The notes under the pieces: model-generated
The model's input: only the letters and a program-made list of their open reading frames with translations
What the model was told of the DNA's origin: nothing
Database searches by the model: none
Position numbers and translations under genes: made by a program
Origin: an uncultured bacterium
Lineage (GTDB): Bacteria > Bacillota > Clostridia > Oscillospirales > Oscillospiraceae
Direction of reading: 5' to 3'
NCBI GenBank assembly: GCA_949286295.1
Contig: CASECK010000097.1
Span: forward strand, 1 to 9,417
DNA: 9,417 nt
Shown here: piece by piece, positions 1 through 5,879 of the stretch
Layout: every line of letters begins with the position of its first letter
How positions within the stretch are numbered: position 1 is the first letter of the stretch

Positions 1-1207
1 CATAGTTGGCGGTGCCCGGGGCAATCTTGTCCAGCTGATAGATCATCTCGATGATGTTGTCCAGCTGCCGCTTGGGTAAGGTGAGGGACAGGTCCCCGGG
101 GACGGCGGCGGTGAGGGTGGGCCGGACGAAGGACTTGCTCATCCGGTGCTCGTTGGAGCGGCGGCCCCCCACCAGGTCGCCGAAGCGCTGGACCAGCACC
201 CCGCCGGCCAGCATATTGGACAGGGAGGCCACGTGCTTGCCATAGCGGTAGGGCTCGTTGAAGGGCTTGGTAAAGCGGTTGGAGACCAGCAGGGCGAAGT
301 TGGTGTTCTCGCTGCGCAGGGCGGGGTCGGCGTAGGAGTGGCCGTTGACGGTGTTGATGCCCTCCACGTTCTCGGCCACCACGTGGCCGTAAGGGTTCAT
401 GCAGAAGGTGCGCACCTGGTCGCCATACTGCTTGGTGCGGTAGACCAGCTTGGACTCGTAGACCACGCTGGTGATATGCTCAAAGACAGAGGCGGGCAGC
501 TCCACCCGCACGCCCACGTCCACCTGGTTGTTCAGCAGTTCCAGCCCCAGCTGCTGGCACTGGTTGGCAAACCACTCGGCCCCGGAGCGCCCGGGGGCGG
601 CGATGAGGCAGCGGCAGCGCACCGCTCCGCCGCCGGCCAGCTCCAGCTGGTACCCCGCGCCGTCCCGCTGGATGGCGGCCACCTCGGTGTTGAAGCGGAA
701 CTCTAACTTGTCCCGCAGCCCCTCGTAGATATTGGTCAGGATACGCAGGTTGTTCTCGGTGCCCAGGTGCTTACACCTGGCCTGGAGCAGGTGCAGGTCA
801 TGGGCCAGGGCCCGGCGCTCCAGGGCCTTGGCCTCGGGGGTGGAGGTGGAGAAGCACTGGGTGGTGGCCCCGTGGAGCACATTGATGGAGTCCACGTAGT
901 CAATCAGCTCCATCACGTGGCCGGGCTCCATAAAGTCGGTGAGCCAGCCGCCGAACTGGGTGGTGAAGTTGAATTTCCCGTCGGAAAAGGCCCCGGCGCC
1001 GCCAAAGCCGCACATGGTGTGGCACACAGGGCAGTGGATGCACTCGCGCACCTTGCCGGCCACGATGGGGCAGCTGCGGTGGTAGATGTCGCAGCCCTGG
1101 TCCAGGGCCACGACCTTTAGATTCGGGCGCAGATGGGTCAGCTCATAGGCGGCGAAAATTCCGGCCTCGCCGCAGCCCAGAATGGCCACGTCGTAATGAA
1201 CGCTCAT
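1..1207 (-). CDS. FAD-dependent dehydrogenase (COG2509-like), 3' end cut by the window
   Basis: A putative cytoplasmic flavoprotein oxidoreductase whose substrate I cannot tell. The 402 visible codons start at ATG 1207, with AAGGAG about nine bases upstream. The N-terminus has a dinucleotide-binding fold: strand YDVAILG, then G11-C-G-E-A-G16, with D36 at the end of the second strand where it would contact the ribose. A cysteine-rich segment follows: C46, then C56, C59, C62 and C66 (CIHCPVCHTMC), directly before the family hallmark GFGGAGAFSDGKFN (67-80). Further on, CLIAAPGRSG near residue 215 and the VDVGVRVELP strand fit the HI0933/COG2509 flavoprotein fold. Members I recall are about 450-550 residues, so some C-terminal sequence is missing. 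It appears to be a one-gene unit with its own promoter, following the terminator of the next gene upstream. The family call is firm; the cysteine cluster as an iron-sulfur site is inference. Confidence 0.88.
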   Translation of the reverse strand, partial: MSVHYDVAILGCGEAGIFAAYELTHLRPNLKVVALDQGCDIYHRSCPIVAGKVRECIHCPVCHTMCGFGGAGAFSDGKFNFTTQFGGWLTDFMEPGHVMELIDYVDSINVLHGATTQCFSTSTPEAKALERRALAHDLHLLQARCKHLGTENNLRILTNIYEGLRDKLEFRFNTEVAAIQRDGAGYQLELAGGGAVRCRCLIAAPGRSGAEWFANQCQQLGLELLNNQVDVGVRVELPASVFEHITSVVYESKLVYRTKQYGDQVRTFCMNPYGHVVAENVEGINTVNGHSYADPALRSENTNFALLVSNRFTKPFNEPYRYGKHVASLSNMLAGGVLVQRFGDLVGGRRSNEHRMSKSFVRPTLTAAVPGDLSLTLPKRQLDNIIEMIYQLDKIAPGTANY

Positions 1208-1273
1208 AGACACGCTCTCCTTTTGTCCTTTGTGGATGCCGCCCGCGGGGGCGGAGCGGGGGAAAACAAATAC

Positions 1274-1302
1274 AGTATAGCATGAAGGGATGGAAAAGAA
1301 AA
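1274..1302 (-). promoter_or_regulatory. Extended -10 promoter for the FAD-dependent dehydrogenase
   Basis: On the minus strand TGC-TATACT (1282-1274) is an extended -10 element one base from consensus. The hexamer 17 bases upstream (TTTTCT, 1302-1297) is a poor -35, as is common for extended -10 promoters. It sits between the upstream gene's terminator and the dehydrogenase start, which leaves a leader of about 60 bases. Confidence 0.6.
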
Positions 1303-1314
1303 GCTTGCGGGCGC

Positions 1315-1342
1315 AAAAATGTCCTGCCCCAGGGGCAGGACA
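1315..1342 (-). terminator. Rho-independent terminator of the zinc-ribbon membrane protein gene
   Basis: Arms TGTCCTGCCCC and GGGGCAGGACA are perfectly complementary over 11 bp around a single central base (1320-1342). On the minus strand five T residues follow (1319-1315). It starts nine bases after the stop codon of the gene at 1352-1747. With a one-base centre the hairpin must open its top pair to form a three-base loop. Confidence 0.85.
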
Positions 1343-1351
1343 TGGGAGGTC

Positions 1352-1747
1352 TCAGCTGTTTTCCTGAAAGCTGGCGCCGCAGTTGCGGCAGGTGACGGTG
1401 ATGCGCCCCTTACCCCGGGGGACCCGAAGCTGCTGGCCGCAGTTGGGGCACTTGAAGTAGCGGTGCTCCTTGTCCCGGCGGACGGCGCGCTGAAAGCGGA
1501 ACCACTGGATGGCCGGACCGGCGGCGCGCATAAACTTGGCGTTTTCACTCCGGCGGGCGGGGAGGTTGCGGGAGAGCATCCGAAACAGGGAGACGCACAG
1601 GAGAATCAGCGTGAGGAAATAGAACAGCTCAAATCCACTGAGGATGAAAAGCAGATACAGGGCCAGGTACAGGACGATCAGGCACACATTGAGCTGGTCG
1701 TTCCCATACCGGCCGTACATGAAGCGCTGAATCGCATTTCGAATCAT
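1352..1747 (-). CDS. Small membrane protein with C-terminal zinc ribbon
   Basis: A 131-residue protein of unknown function. The start at ATG 1747 is supported by GAGGAGG (1760-1754) six bases upstream. The reading frame stays open back to 1855, but that stretch contains the promoter and a palindrome, so it is leader. The N-terminus holds MYGRYGNDQLN (10-20), followed by two hydrophobic segments (about 20-37 and 39-55) separated by a short SGFE turn, which suggests a membrane hairpin. A basic region follows (RMLSRNLPARR, 56-66), then a zinc ribbon with C100-x2-C103 and C120-x2-C123 flanking a basic QQLRVPRGKGR stretch. Similar short proteins occur in many Clostridia, mostly annotated as hypothetical or zinc-ribbon proteins. 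The ribbon is probably cytoplasmic and could bind nucleic acid or protein; that is inference. It is a one-gene unit, divergent from the deaminase. Confidence 0.82.
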   Translation of the reverse strand: MIRNAIQRFMYGRYGNDQLNVCLIVLYLALYLLFILSGFELFYFLTLILLCVSLFRMLSRNLPARRSENAKFMRAAGPAIQWFRFQRAVRRDKEHRYFKCPNCGQQLRVPRGKGRITVTCRNCGASFQENS

Positions 1748-1773
1748 GGTACGCCTCCTCAGGCAGACAGGGA

Positions 1774-1794
1774 CGGCAGGCGTGACGCCTGCCG
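1774..1794. repeat. Perfect 21-bp dyad in the leader of the zinc-ribbon gene
   Basis: The arms CGGCAGGCGT and ACGCCTGCCG flank a single central G. On the minus strand the dyad begins roughly eight bases after the predicted transcription start and ends 13 bases before the Shine-Dalgarno sequence. It could be a repressor operator or a hairpin at the 5' end of the mRNA. No T tract follows on the minus strand, so it is not a simple terminator of leader transcription. Confidence 0.6.
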
Positions 1795-1808
1795 GAATGA
1801 TTAGAATA

Positions 1809-1837
1809 ATGATAGCGCGTTTGGGAAGAAACGTCAA
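1809..1837 (-). promoter_or_regulatory. Sigma-A promoter for the zinc-ribbon gene
   Basis: On the minus strand TTGACG (1837-1832) and TATCAT (1814-1809) are separated by exactly 17 bases, each one mismatch from consensus. Transcription would start near 1802, giving a leader of about 55 bases that contains the dyad at 1774-1794. Confidence 0.8.
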
Positions 1838-1875
1838 GGCGGCATTCGTAAACAAAATGTAAATTCCGCCCGGGC

Positions 1876-1904
1876 TTGCGGCGGGGGAAAAAATGCGGTA
1901 TACT
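1876..1904 (+). promoter_or_regulatory. Sigma-A promoter for the deaminase gene
   Basis: TATACT (1899-1904) is a near-perfect -10. The hexamer TTGCGG lies 17 bases upstream (1876-1881) and keeps the TTG core of a -35. An A-rich stretch lies between them. The leader is about 20 bases and holds little beyond the Shine-Dalgarno sequence AAAGGAGG (1918-1925). Its -35 is about 38 bases from the -35 of the divergent promoter. Confidence 0.7.
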
Positions 1905-1932
1905 GTCGGTAGTCAGTCAAAGGAGGGGCGGC

Positions 1933-2421
1933 ATGAATCGAATCGACAAGGAAAATTACTATCTGGACATCGCGGAGACGGTGCTGGAGCGGTCCACCTG
2001 CCTGCGCCGGTGCTATGGGGCCATTATCGTCAAAAACGATGAGATTGTCTCCACCGGCTACAACGGCGCCCCCCGGGGGCGTAAAAACTGCATGGACCTG
2101 GGTTACTGCACCCGGGAGGCCATGAATATCCCCTCCGGCCAGCGGTATGAGCTGTGCCGGTCGGTCCACGCGGAGATGAACGCCATTATCTCCGCCGCCC
2201 GGCGGGACACCCTGGGCGCCACCCTCTACCTGGCCGGGCGGGAGGCCGCCAGCGGCCAGCTGCTTCACGACGCCACCTCCTGCTCCATGTGCCGGCGGAC
2301 CATTATCAACGCCGGCATTGACCGGGTGGTCATCCGCAGCGGCCAGCGGGAGTACTCGGTGGTCCATGTGGAGGACTGGATTCGGGAGGACGACTCCCTG
2401 CCCCCCAAGCAGGGGGAGTGA
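1933..2421 (+). CDS. Deoxycytidylate (dCMP) deaminase family protein
   Basis: Predicted cytosolic zinc enzyme that converts dCMP to dUMP and so feeds dTMP synthesis. The 162-residue length fits bacterial dCMP deaminases such as ComEB. The start at ATG 1933 follows AAAGGAGGGG; the frame is open back to 1876 but that part overlaps the promoter. Catalytic zinc site: H79-A-E81, with E81 as the proton shuttle, plus C117-x2-C120. Nucleotide-binding GYNGAPRG lies at 42-49. The extra cysteines C23, C27, C53, C59 and C75 lie where phage T4-type dCMP deaminases carry a second, structural zinc site. The usual PCxxC motif reads SCSMC here, with serine at 116 in place of proline. No comEA or comEC gene is adjacent, so a competence role is not indicated. 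Another nucleotide deaminase of the same fold is possible, but the GYNG motif and cysteine pattern favour dCMP. Confidence 0.9.
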   Translation: MNRIDKENYYLDIAETVLERSTCLRRCYGAIIVKNDEIVSTGYNGAPRGRKNCMDLGYCTREAMNIPSGQRYELCRSVHAEMNAIISAARRDTLGATLYLAGREAASGQLLHDATSCSMCRRTIINAGIDRVVIRSGQREYSVVHVEDWIREDDSLPPKQGE

Positions 2422-2471
2422 GGGCGGCCGCGGGAGCGCCTCTTGGAAGAATGGTTGAGTTGAAAAGCGGG

Positions 2472-2506
2472 AAGGGGTCCGGTGACGCTGTCACCGGACC
2501 CCTTTT
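2472..2506. terminator. Shared terminator between two convergent genes
   Basis: A 15-bp perfect stem: AAGGGGTCCGGTGAC (2472-2486), loop GCT, then GTCACCGGACCCCTT (2490-2504) running into TTTT. It lies 50 bases after the deaminase stop codon on the plus strand. The convergent carboxypeptidase gene ends at 2537, 30 bases away, so its transcripts meet the same stem from the other side. The T tract is short on the plus strand and shorter (TT) on the minus strand, so plus-strand termination should be the stronger. Confidence 0.85.
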
Positions 2507-2536
2507 CGGCGATGATAGATGGCCGCGGTCCGCCGG

Positions 2537-3484
2537 TCAGGGGGCGGCCGCCGCCTCTTCCCCGGCCAGGGCCTCCTCCTCCAGGGCCGCAATCTGGCTG
2601 GGGGACAGGCGGGCCAGATACTCCTCGTAGGTCAGGTCCAGCTGGGTGCAGGCCTGGGCGGCGGAGACGCCCACGTAGCGGTAGTGCCACGGCTCAAAGC
2701 GGTAGCCGGTGATGTGCTGCTTGTCCTCCGGATAGCGCAGAAGAAAGCCGAACTGGGCGCAGTGCTCCTCCAGCCAGGCGTAGGCGGGGGTGTCCTCGAA
2801 GTGGGAGGAGAGGCTGGCGGTGTTGATGTCCAGGGCCAGGCCGGTCTGGTGCTCTGAGGAGCCGGGCCGGGCGGAGAAGGTGTCCACCACCTCCTGGGGG
2901 TCCCACTGGAGATACTGGGCATAGAGTTGGGCCTGGTACTCATAGGAGCGGTAGGCGGACACGCTGGAAAGCTGCACGCCGTCCTCCCTGGCCTGGTCGG
3001 CCATGGCCCGGAAGGCCCGGGCGGCCTGGGGCCGGAGGGAGCCGTGGCCGTAGTCCTTGCCCAGGGGTTCCAGCTGGGGGACATAGCCGTCGGGCAGCAG
3101 ATGGTATTTGTTGACCAGGACGGTGAGGGCGTCCGGGTCCTCCAGGACCTGGGTGCCGGAGTAGAAGGGGCGGTCCAGCCCCATGTTGACCTGTAACACC
3201 ACCTGCTCCACCCCCTGTTCCGGGTGGAGCTGCGCCCAGGCCTGATAGCGCTCCAGCAGCTCCGGGCGGCTGTTGGGCAGGGCCCAGGGGGCGGGGAGGG
3301 AGGGCTGCGCCGCCTCCGGACTGGCCGGAGGGGCCTCTGAGACGGCCCCGGCGGAGAGATGGGCGGTCCCGGCGGACTGCTCCGGAACCTCGCCGGCGGC
3401 GACAGCGGAGAACAGGGTGCCGGCGATGACGGCCGCCGCCAGGGGGACCAGCAGGGCGAGAAGGGGGGATACGCGACTGTGCAT
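2537..3484 (-). CDS. Secreted VanY/LdcB-type carboxypeptidase (peptidase M15B)
   Basis: A 315-residue zinc carboxypeptidase predicted to trim terminal D-alanine from peptidoglycan stem peptides outside the membrane. The N-terminus has R4 and a hydrophobic run (about 6-30) with a possible cleavage site near AVAA-G; there is no lipobox cysteine. An Ala/Pro/Ser-rich linker (31-72) precedes the M15B lead-in VNMGLDRPFY (99-108) and VNKYHLLPDGYVP (124-136). The zinc and catalytic residues are intact: SAYRS (176-180), H212-x6-D219 in SEHQTGLALDI, and E264-x2-H267 in FEPWHYRYVG. The C-terminus ends in an acidic, alanine-rich tail. ATG 3484 has GGAGG ten bases upstream. It is second in a unit, 30 bases after the C26 peptidase gene. 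D,D- versus L,D-specificity cannot be decided from sequence, and without van regulatory genes nearby I see no sign of glycopeptide resistance. Confidence 0.9.
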   Translation of the reverse strand: MHSRVSPLLALLVPLAAAVIAGTLFSAVAAGEVPEQSAGTAHLSAGAVSEAPPASPEAAQPSLPAPWALPNSRPELLERYQAWAQLHPEQGVEQVVLQVNMGLDRPFYSGTQVLEDPDALTVLVNKYHLLPDGYVPQLEPLGKDYGHGSLRPQAARAFRAMADQAREDGVQLSSVSAYRSYEYQAQLYAQYLQWDPQEVVDTFSARPGSSEHQTGLALDINTASLSSHFEDTPAYAWLEEHCAQFGFLLRYPEDKQHITGYRFEPWHYRYVGVSAAQACTQLDLTYEEYLARLSPSQIAALEEEALAGEEAAAAP

Positions 3485-3507
3485 ATGTAAACTACCTCCG
3501 AACAGGC

Positions 3508-3526
3508 GGGGCCGTCAGACGGCCCC
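3508..3526. repeat. Perfect 19-bp dyad overlapping a stop codon in the C26-M15B unit
   Basis: The arms GGGGCCGTC and GACGGCCCC flank a single A at 3517. The dyad contains the stop codon of the C26 gene (3517-3515, minus strand) and ends nine bases before the Shine-Dalgarno of the carboxypeptidase gene. No T run follows, so it is more likely an intercistronic hairpin affecting RNA stability or downstream translation than a terminator. Confidence 0.5.
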
Positions 3527-4186
3527 CTCGCCCCGGCACAGGGCGAGAAAACGGGTGAAGATGGGCGCGCCGTCCACCGTGTCCAGCCGGCGCAGGCCGA
3601 AGGCCATGCGCTCGGGGTGGAACTGAACGCCGGATACGGGCCGGCCAGGCATATCCAGGGCCTCGCAGCAGCCCCCCTCGCTCCAGGCGGTGGCGCGCAG
3701 CCCCTCTCCCAGCCGGCCGGCCGCCTGGTGGTGGCAGCTGTTGACGCAGAATACCGGGCCGTACAGCTGGTGGAGCAGGGAACCCTCCAGCGCCTGCACG
3801 GCGTGGACGGGGTCCCGGTCGCGGCCCCGGTGGAAGGGCTTGAGGGCGTCGGGCAGGTCCTGAATCAGAGTGCCGCCCAGAGCCACGTTGATTACCTGCA
3901 TCCCCCGGCAGATGCCAAGGATGGGCCGGCCGGAGCGGAAATAGGCCTGAAACAGGGCCAGCTCCGCCCGGTCCCGGTCCGGGTCCGGCGGCTCAGAGCC
4001 CTGGTTGGGCTGCCCGAACAGGGCGCTGTCCAAATCGCCCCCGCCGCAGAGGAGGAGTCCGGCGCAGTCCGGGTCCGGCTCGGGGCAATAGGCGGCCAGG
4101 GGCTGGCCGCCCAGGGCGCGGACGGCGGCGCAGTAGTTGTCCATGTGTCCGGCGTCGCCGGACAGCTGAATGCGAAGTTTGCTCAC
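3515..4186 (-). CDS. Gamma-glutamyl-gamma-aminobutyrate hydrolase-like peptidase (C26)
   Basis: A 223-residue class-I glutamine-amidotransferase-fold hydrolase, predicted cytosolic, that should cleave gamma-glutamyl amide bonds as PuuD does. The nucleophile elbow is GICRGMQ with C93, and the rest of the triad is H190 and E192 in GVQFHPE. The PuuD-type segments INVALGGTLIQDLP (99-112) and NSCHHQA (149-155) are present, as is the GGG turn at 48-50. The start is probably GTG 4186: AGGAGG lies 12 bases upstream, and a good promoter (4264-4236) sits inside the longer open frame, which excludes the upstream ATGs. The gene leads a two-gene unit with a peptidoglycan carboxypeptidase, which raises the possibility that its substrate is a wall-derived gamma-D-glutamyl peptide rather than gamma-glutamyl-GABA. 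No putrescine-pathway genes are visible. Family firm, substrate open. Confidence 0.88.
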   Translation of the reverse strand: MSKLRIQLSGDAGHMDNYCAAVRALGGQPLAAYCPEPDPDCAGLLLCGGGDLDSALFGQPNQGSEPPDPDRDRAELALFQAYFRSGRPILGICRGMQVINVALGGTLIQDLPDALKPFHRGRDRDPVHAVQALEGSLLHQLYGPVFCVNSCHHQAAGRLGEGLRATAWSEGGCCEALDMPGRPVSGVQFHPERMAFGLRRLDTVDGAPIFTRFLALCRGEGAV

Positions 4187-4198
4187 GGGTTTGCCGCA

Positions 4199-4204
4199 CC
4201 TCCT
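4199..4204 (-). promoter_or_regulatory. Shine-Dalgarno sequence that decides the GTG start of the C26 gene
   Basis: AGGAGG on the minus strand, 12 bases before GTG 4186. The spacing is slightly long, but no other start codon lies between it and the first conserved strand (KLRIQLSG), and the ATG at 4237 overlaps the -10 element. Confidence 0.65.
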
Positions 4205-4235
4205 GTCACCGCCGTGGATTTGGCTGTGTAACTTC

Positions 4236-4264
4236 ATTATAGCGGACCGGGAGGAAAATGACAA
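4236..4264 (-). promoter_or_regulatory. Sigma-A promoter for the C26-M15B unit
   Basis: On the minus strand TTGTCA (4264-4259) and a consensus TATAAT (4241-4236) are separated by 17 bases. This is the best sigma-A promoter in the window and should drive both genes constitutively unless repressed. Transcription would start near 4229. Confidence 0.88.
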
Positions 4265-4276
4265 TGGGGAATCCGG

Positions 4277-4318
4277 TCTTCGAAGAAATGGGAAAATTTT
4301 CCTTGCAATTTTCCGGAA
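4277..4318. promoter_or_regulatory. Cluster of palindromes between divergent promoters
   Basis: Three perfect palindromes lie in 42 bases: TCTTCGAAGA (4277-4286), GGAAAATTTTCC (4291-4302) and TTCCGGAA (4311-4318). The octamer AATTTTCC also recurs at 4295 and 4307, one repeat per 12 bases. The middle palindrome abuts the -35 of the malQ promoter, and the third lies in its spacer. This is a plausible operator for a regulator of malQ-glgP. I do not recognise the regulator, and the sites do not match the CcpA cre consensus. Confidence 0.45.
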
Positions 4319-4331
4319 GGGTGCGTACTAT
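4303..4331 (+). promoter_or_regulatory. Sigma-A promoter for malQ-glgP
   Basis: TTGCAA (4303-4308) and TACTAT (4326-4331) are 17 bases apart. Transcription would begin near 4338, about 35 bases before the malQ start. The divergent promoter's -35 is 39 bases away. Confidence 0.72.
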
Positions 4332-4372
4332 GAAAGGGACAGACGCAGCCAGACAGAAGAGGAGGCGCGCGT

Positions 4373-5878
4373 ATGAGAAAAGCTGGAATCCTGCTGCCAA
4401 TTTCCGCCCTGCCCTCCCCCTGGGGAATCGGGAGTCTGGGGGCGGCGGCCCTGGAATTTTTGGATTTTCTGGCCGCGGCGGGCCAGTCGTGCTGGCAGAT
4501 TTTGCCGGTTGGGCCGACGGGGTACGGGGATTCCCCCTATCAGTCCTTTTCCTCCTTTGCCGGCAACCCCTATTTCATCGACCTGGACACCCTGGCCGGG
4601 CAGGGGCTGCTGGAGCGGGAGGAGTACGCGCCGCTGCACTGGGGAGACGACCCGGGGCGGGTGGACTACGCCGCGGTGTACCAAAACCGCTTTCCGGTGC
4701 TGGAGCGGGCCTGCCGGCGGCTGCGGGAGCGGGAGCGGGAGGCGGTGGAGGCCTTCTGCGCCCGGGAGGCGGACTGGCTGGAGGACTACGCGCTGTTCAT
4801 GGCCCTGAAGGACCGGTTTGGGGGCCGCCCCTGGCAGGAGTGGCCCCGCCCCCTGCGCCTGCGGCAGGCCGGGGCGCTGGCGGCGGCCCGGGAGGAGCTG
4901 GAGGAGCGGGTCTGGTTCTGGAAGGGGACCCAGTACCTGTTTTTCCAGCAGTGGCGGGCGCTGAAGGAGCAGGCTGGAGCGCGGGGAATCTCCATCATCG
5001 GCGACCTGCCCATCTATGTGGCCGGGGACAGCGCCGACGTGTGGGCCCATCCGGAGCAGTTCCAGCTGGACGCAGAGGGGCGGCCCACCCGGGTGGCCGG
5101 GGTGCCGCCCGACGGATTCACCGCCGGCGGCCAGCTGTGGGGCAACCCCCTGTTTGACTGGGAACGCATGGCGGCGCAGGGGTACGCCTGGTGGCTGAAG
5201 CGCATCGAATTTCAGTTCCGGCTGTACGATGTGCTGCGCATCGACCACTTCCGGGGCTTTGAGTCCTATTACGCCGTCCCCTATGGGGATGTGGACGCCC
5301 GCCGGGGGCGGTGGGAGCCGGGGCCCGGTATCGCCTTCTTTCAGGCGGTGCGCCAGGCGCTGGGCCGGCGGGCCATCATCGCCGAGGACCTGGGCTATCT
5401 CACCCCCCAGGTGCGGCGGATGCTGCGGCAGACGGGATTTCCGGGGATGAAGGTGCTCCAGTTCGCCTTTTCCGACCCGGAGGGGGGCAGCGACTATCTG
5501 CCCCACCGCTATCCCCGCAACTGCGTGGTGTACGCCGGCACCCACGACAACGACACCATTCAGGGCTGGCTGCGCGCCGCCCCCCCGCGGGAGCGGGCCT
5601 TTGCCCGGGCCTATCTGCGCCTGTCCGGGCGGGAGGGCTATCACTGGGGTGTGATGCGCGCGGCCTGGGCCAGCGCCGCCGGCCTGGCGGTGATGCAGGC
5701 CCAGGACCTGCTGGGGCTGGGGAGCCAGGCCCGGATGAACACCCCCTCCACGCTGGGCGGCAACTGGCAGTGGCGGCTGACGGAGGGCGCCCTTTACCCG
5801 GCGCTGGCCCGGCGGCTGCGCCGGGAGATGGCGGTCTATCAGCGCCTGCCCCGGAGCGCCGGAAAGGAGAGAGCGTGA
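4373..5878 (+). CDS. malQ: 4-alpha-glucanotransferase (amylomaltase, GH77)
   Basis: Transfers alpha-1,4-glucan segments between maltodextrins, releasing glucose and building chains long enough for the phosphorylase encoded next. The 501-residue length is typical of the short bacterial amylomaltases, without the extra N-terminal domains of E. coli MalQ. It begins with the family opening GILLPISALPSPWGIGSLG (5-23), followed by WQILPVGPTGYGDSPYQS (41-58) and SFAGNPYFIDLD. Catalytic residues are all present: nucleophile D291 in LRIDHFRGF, acid/base E338 in IIAEDLG, and D392 in GTHDNDT. The substrate-binding segment GDLPIYVAGDSADVW is at 210-224 and the C-terminal NTPSTLGGNWQWR at 456-468. ATG 4373 follows GAGGAGG by seven bases. 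It is first in the operon with glgP, and its TGA is one base from the glgP ATG. The acidic and arginine-rich stretch 111-127 is a helical insertion common in this family. Confidence 0.97.
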   Translation: MRKAGILLPISALPSPWGIGSLGAAALEFLDFLAAAGQSCWQILPVGPTGYGDSPYQSFSSFAGNPYFIDLDTLAGQGLLEREEYAPLHWGDDPGRVDYAAVYQNRFPVLERACRRLREREREAVEAFCAREADWLEDYALFMALKDRFGGRPWQEWPRPLRLRQAGALAAAREELEERVWFWKGTQYLFFQQWRALKEQAGARGISIIGDLPIYVAGDSADVWAHPEQFQLDAEGRPTRVAGVPPDGFTAGGQLWGNPLFDWERMAAQGYAWWLKRIEFQFRLYDVLRIDHFRGFESYYAVPYGDVDARRGRWEPGPGIAFFQAVRQALGRRAIIAEDLGYLTPQVRRMLRQTGFPGMKVLQFAFSDPEGGSDYLPHRYPRNCVVYAGTHDNDTIQGWLRAAPPRERAFARAYLRLSGREGYHWGVMRAAWASAAGLAVMQAQDLLGLGSQARMNTPSTLGGNWQWRLTEGALYPALARRLRREMAVYQRLPRSAGKERA

Positions 5879-5879
5879 C

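Noticed and set aside
146..1120. Long plus-strand open frames (146-706 and 767-1120) opposite the FAD dehydrogenase
   Set aside because: Shadows with Gly/Val/His-rich translations and no start signals; the minus strand encodes a coherent flavoprotein across the whole interval.
1748..1855. A 36-residue N-terminal extension of the zinc-ribbon protein
   Set aside because: It would span the promoter and leader dyad; GAGGAGG six bases before ATG 1747 marks the start.
1876..1932. Upstream ATG extension of the deaminase
   Set aside because: The extension overlaps the -35 and -10 elements, and a strong AAAGGAGG lies just before ATG 1933.
2537..3484. Glycopeptide-resistance vanY
   Set aside because: The fold matches, but no vanR/S, vanH, vanA/B or vanX genes are nearby. 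Secreted M15B carboxypeptidases are common housekeeping wall enzymes.
4187..4264. Longer N-terminus for the C26 peptidase starting at 4264 or 4237
   Set aside because: The segment contains TTGTCA-17-TATAAT on the same strand, lacks a ribosome binding site for those ATGs, and is not homologous to the start of the family fold.
4332..4348. Possible CcpA cre site near the malQ transcription start
   Set aside because: The stretch beginning TGAAAGGG lacks the central CG and the symmetric half of the cre consensus.
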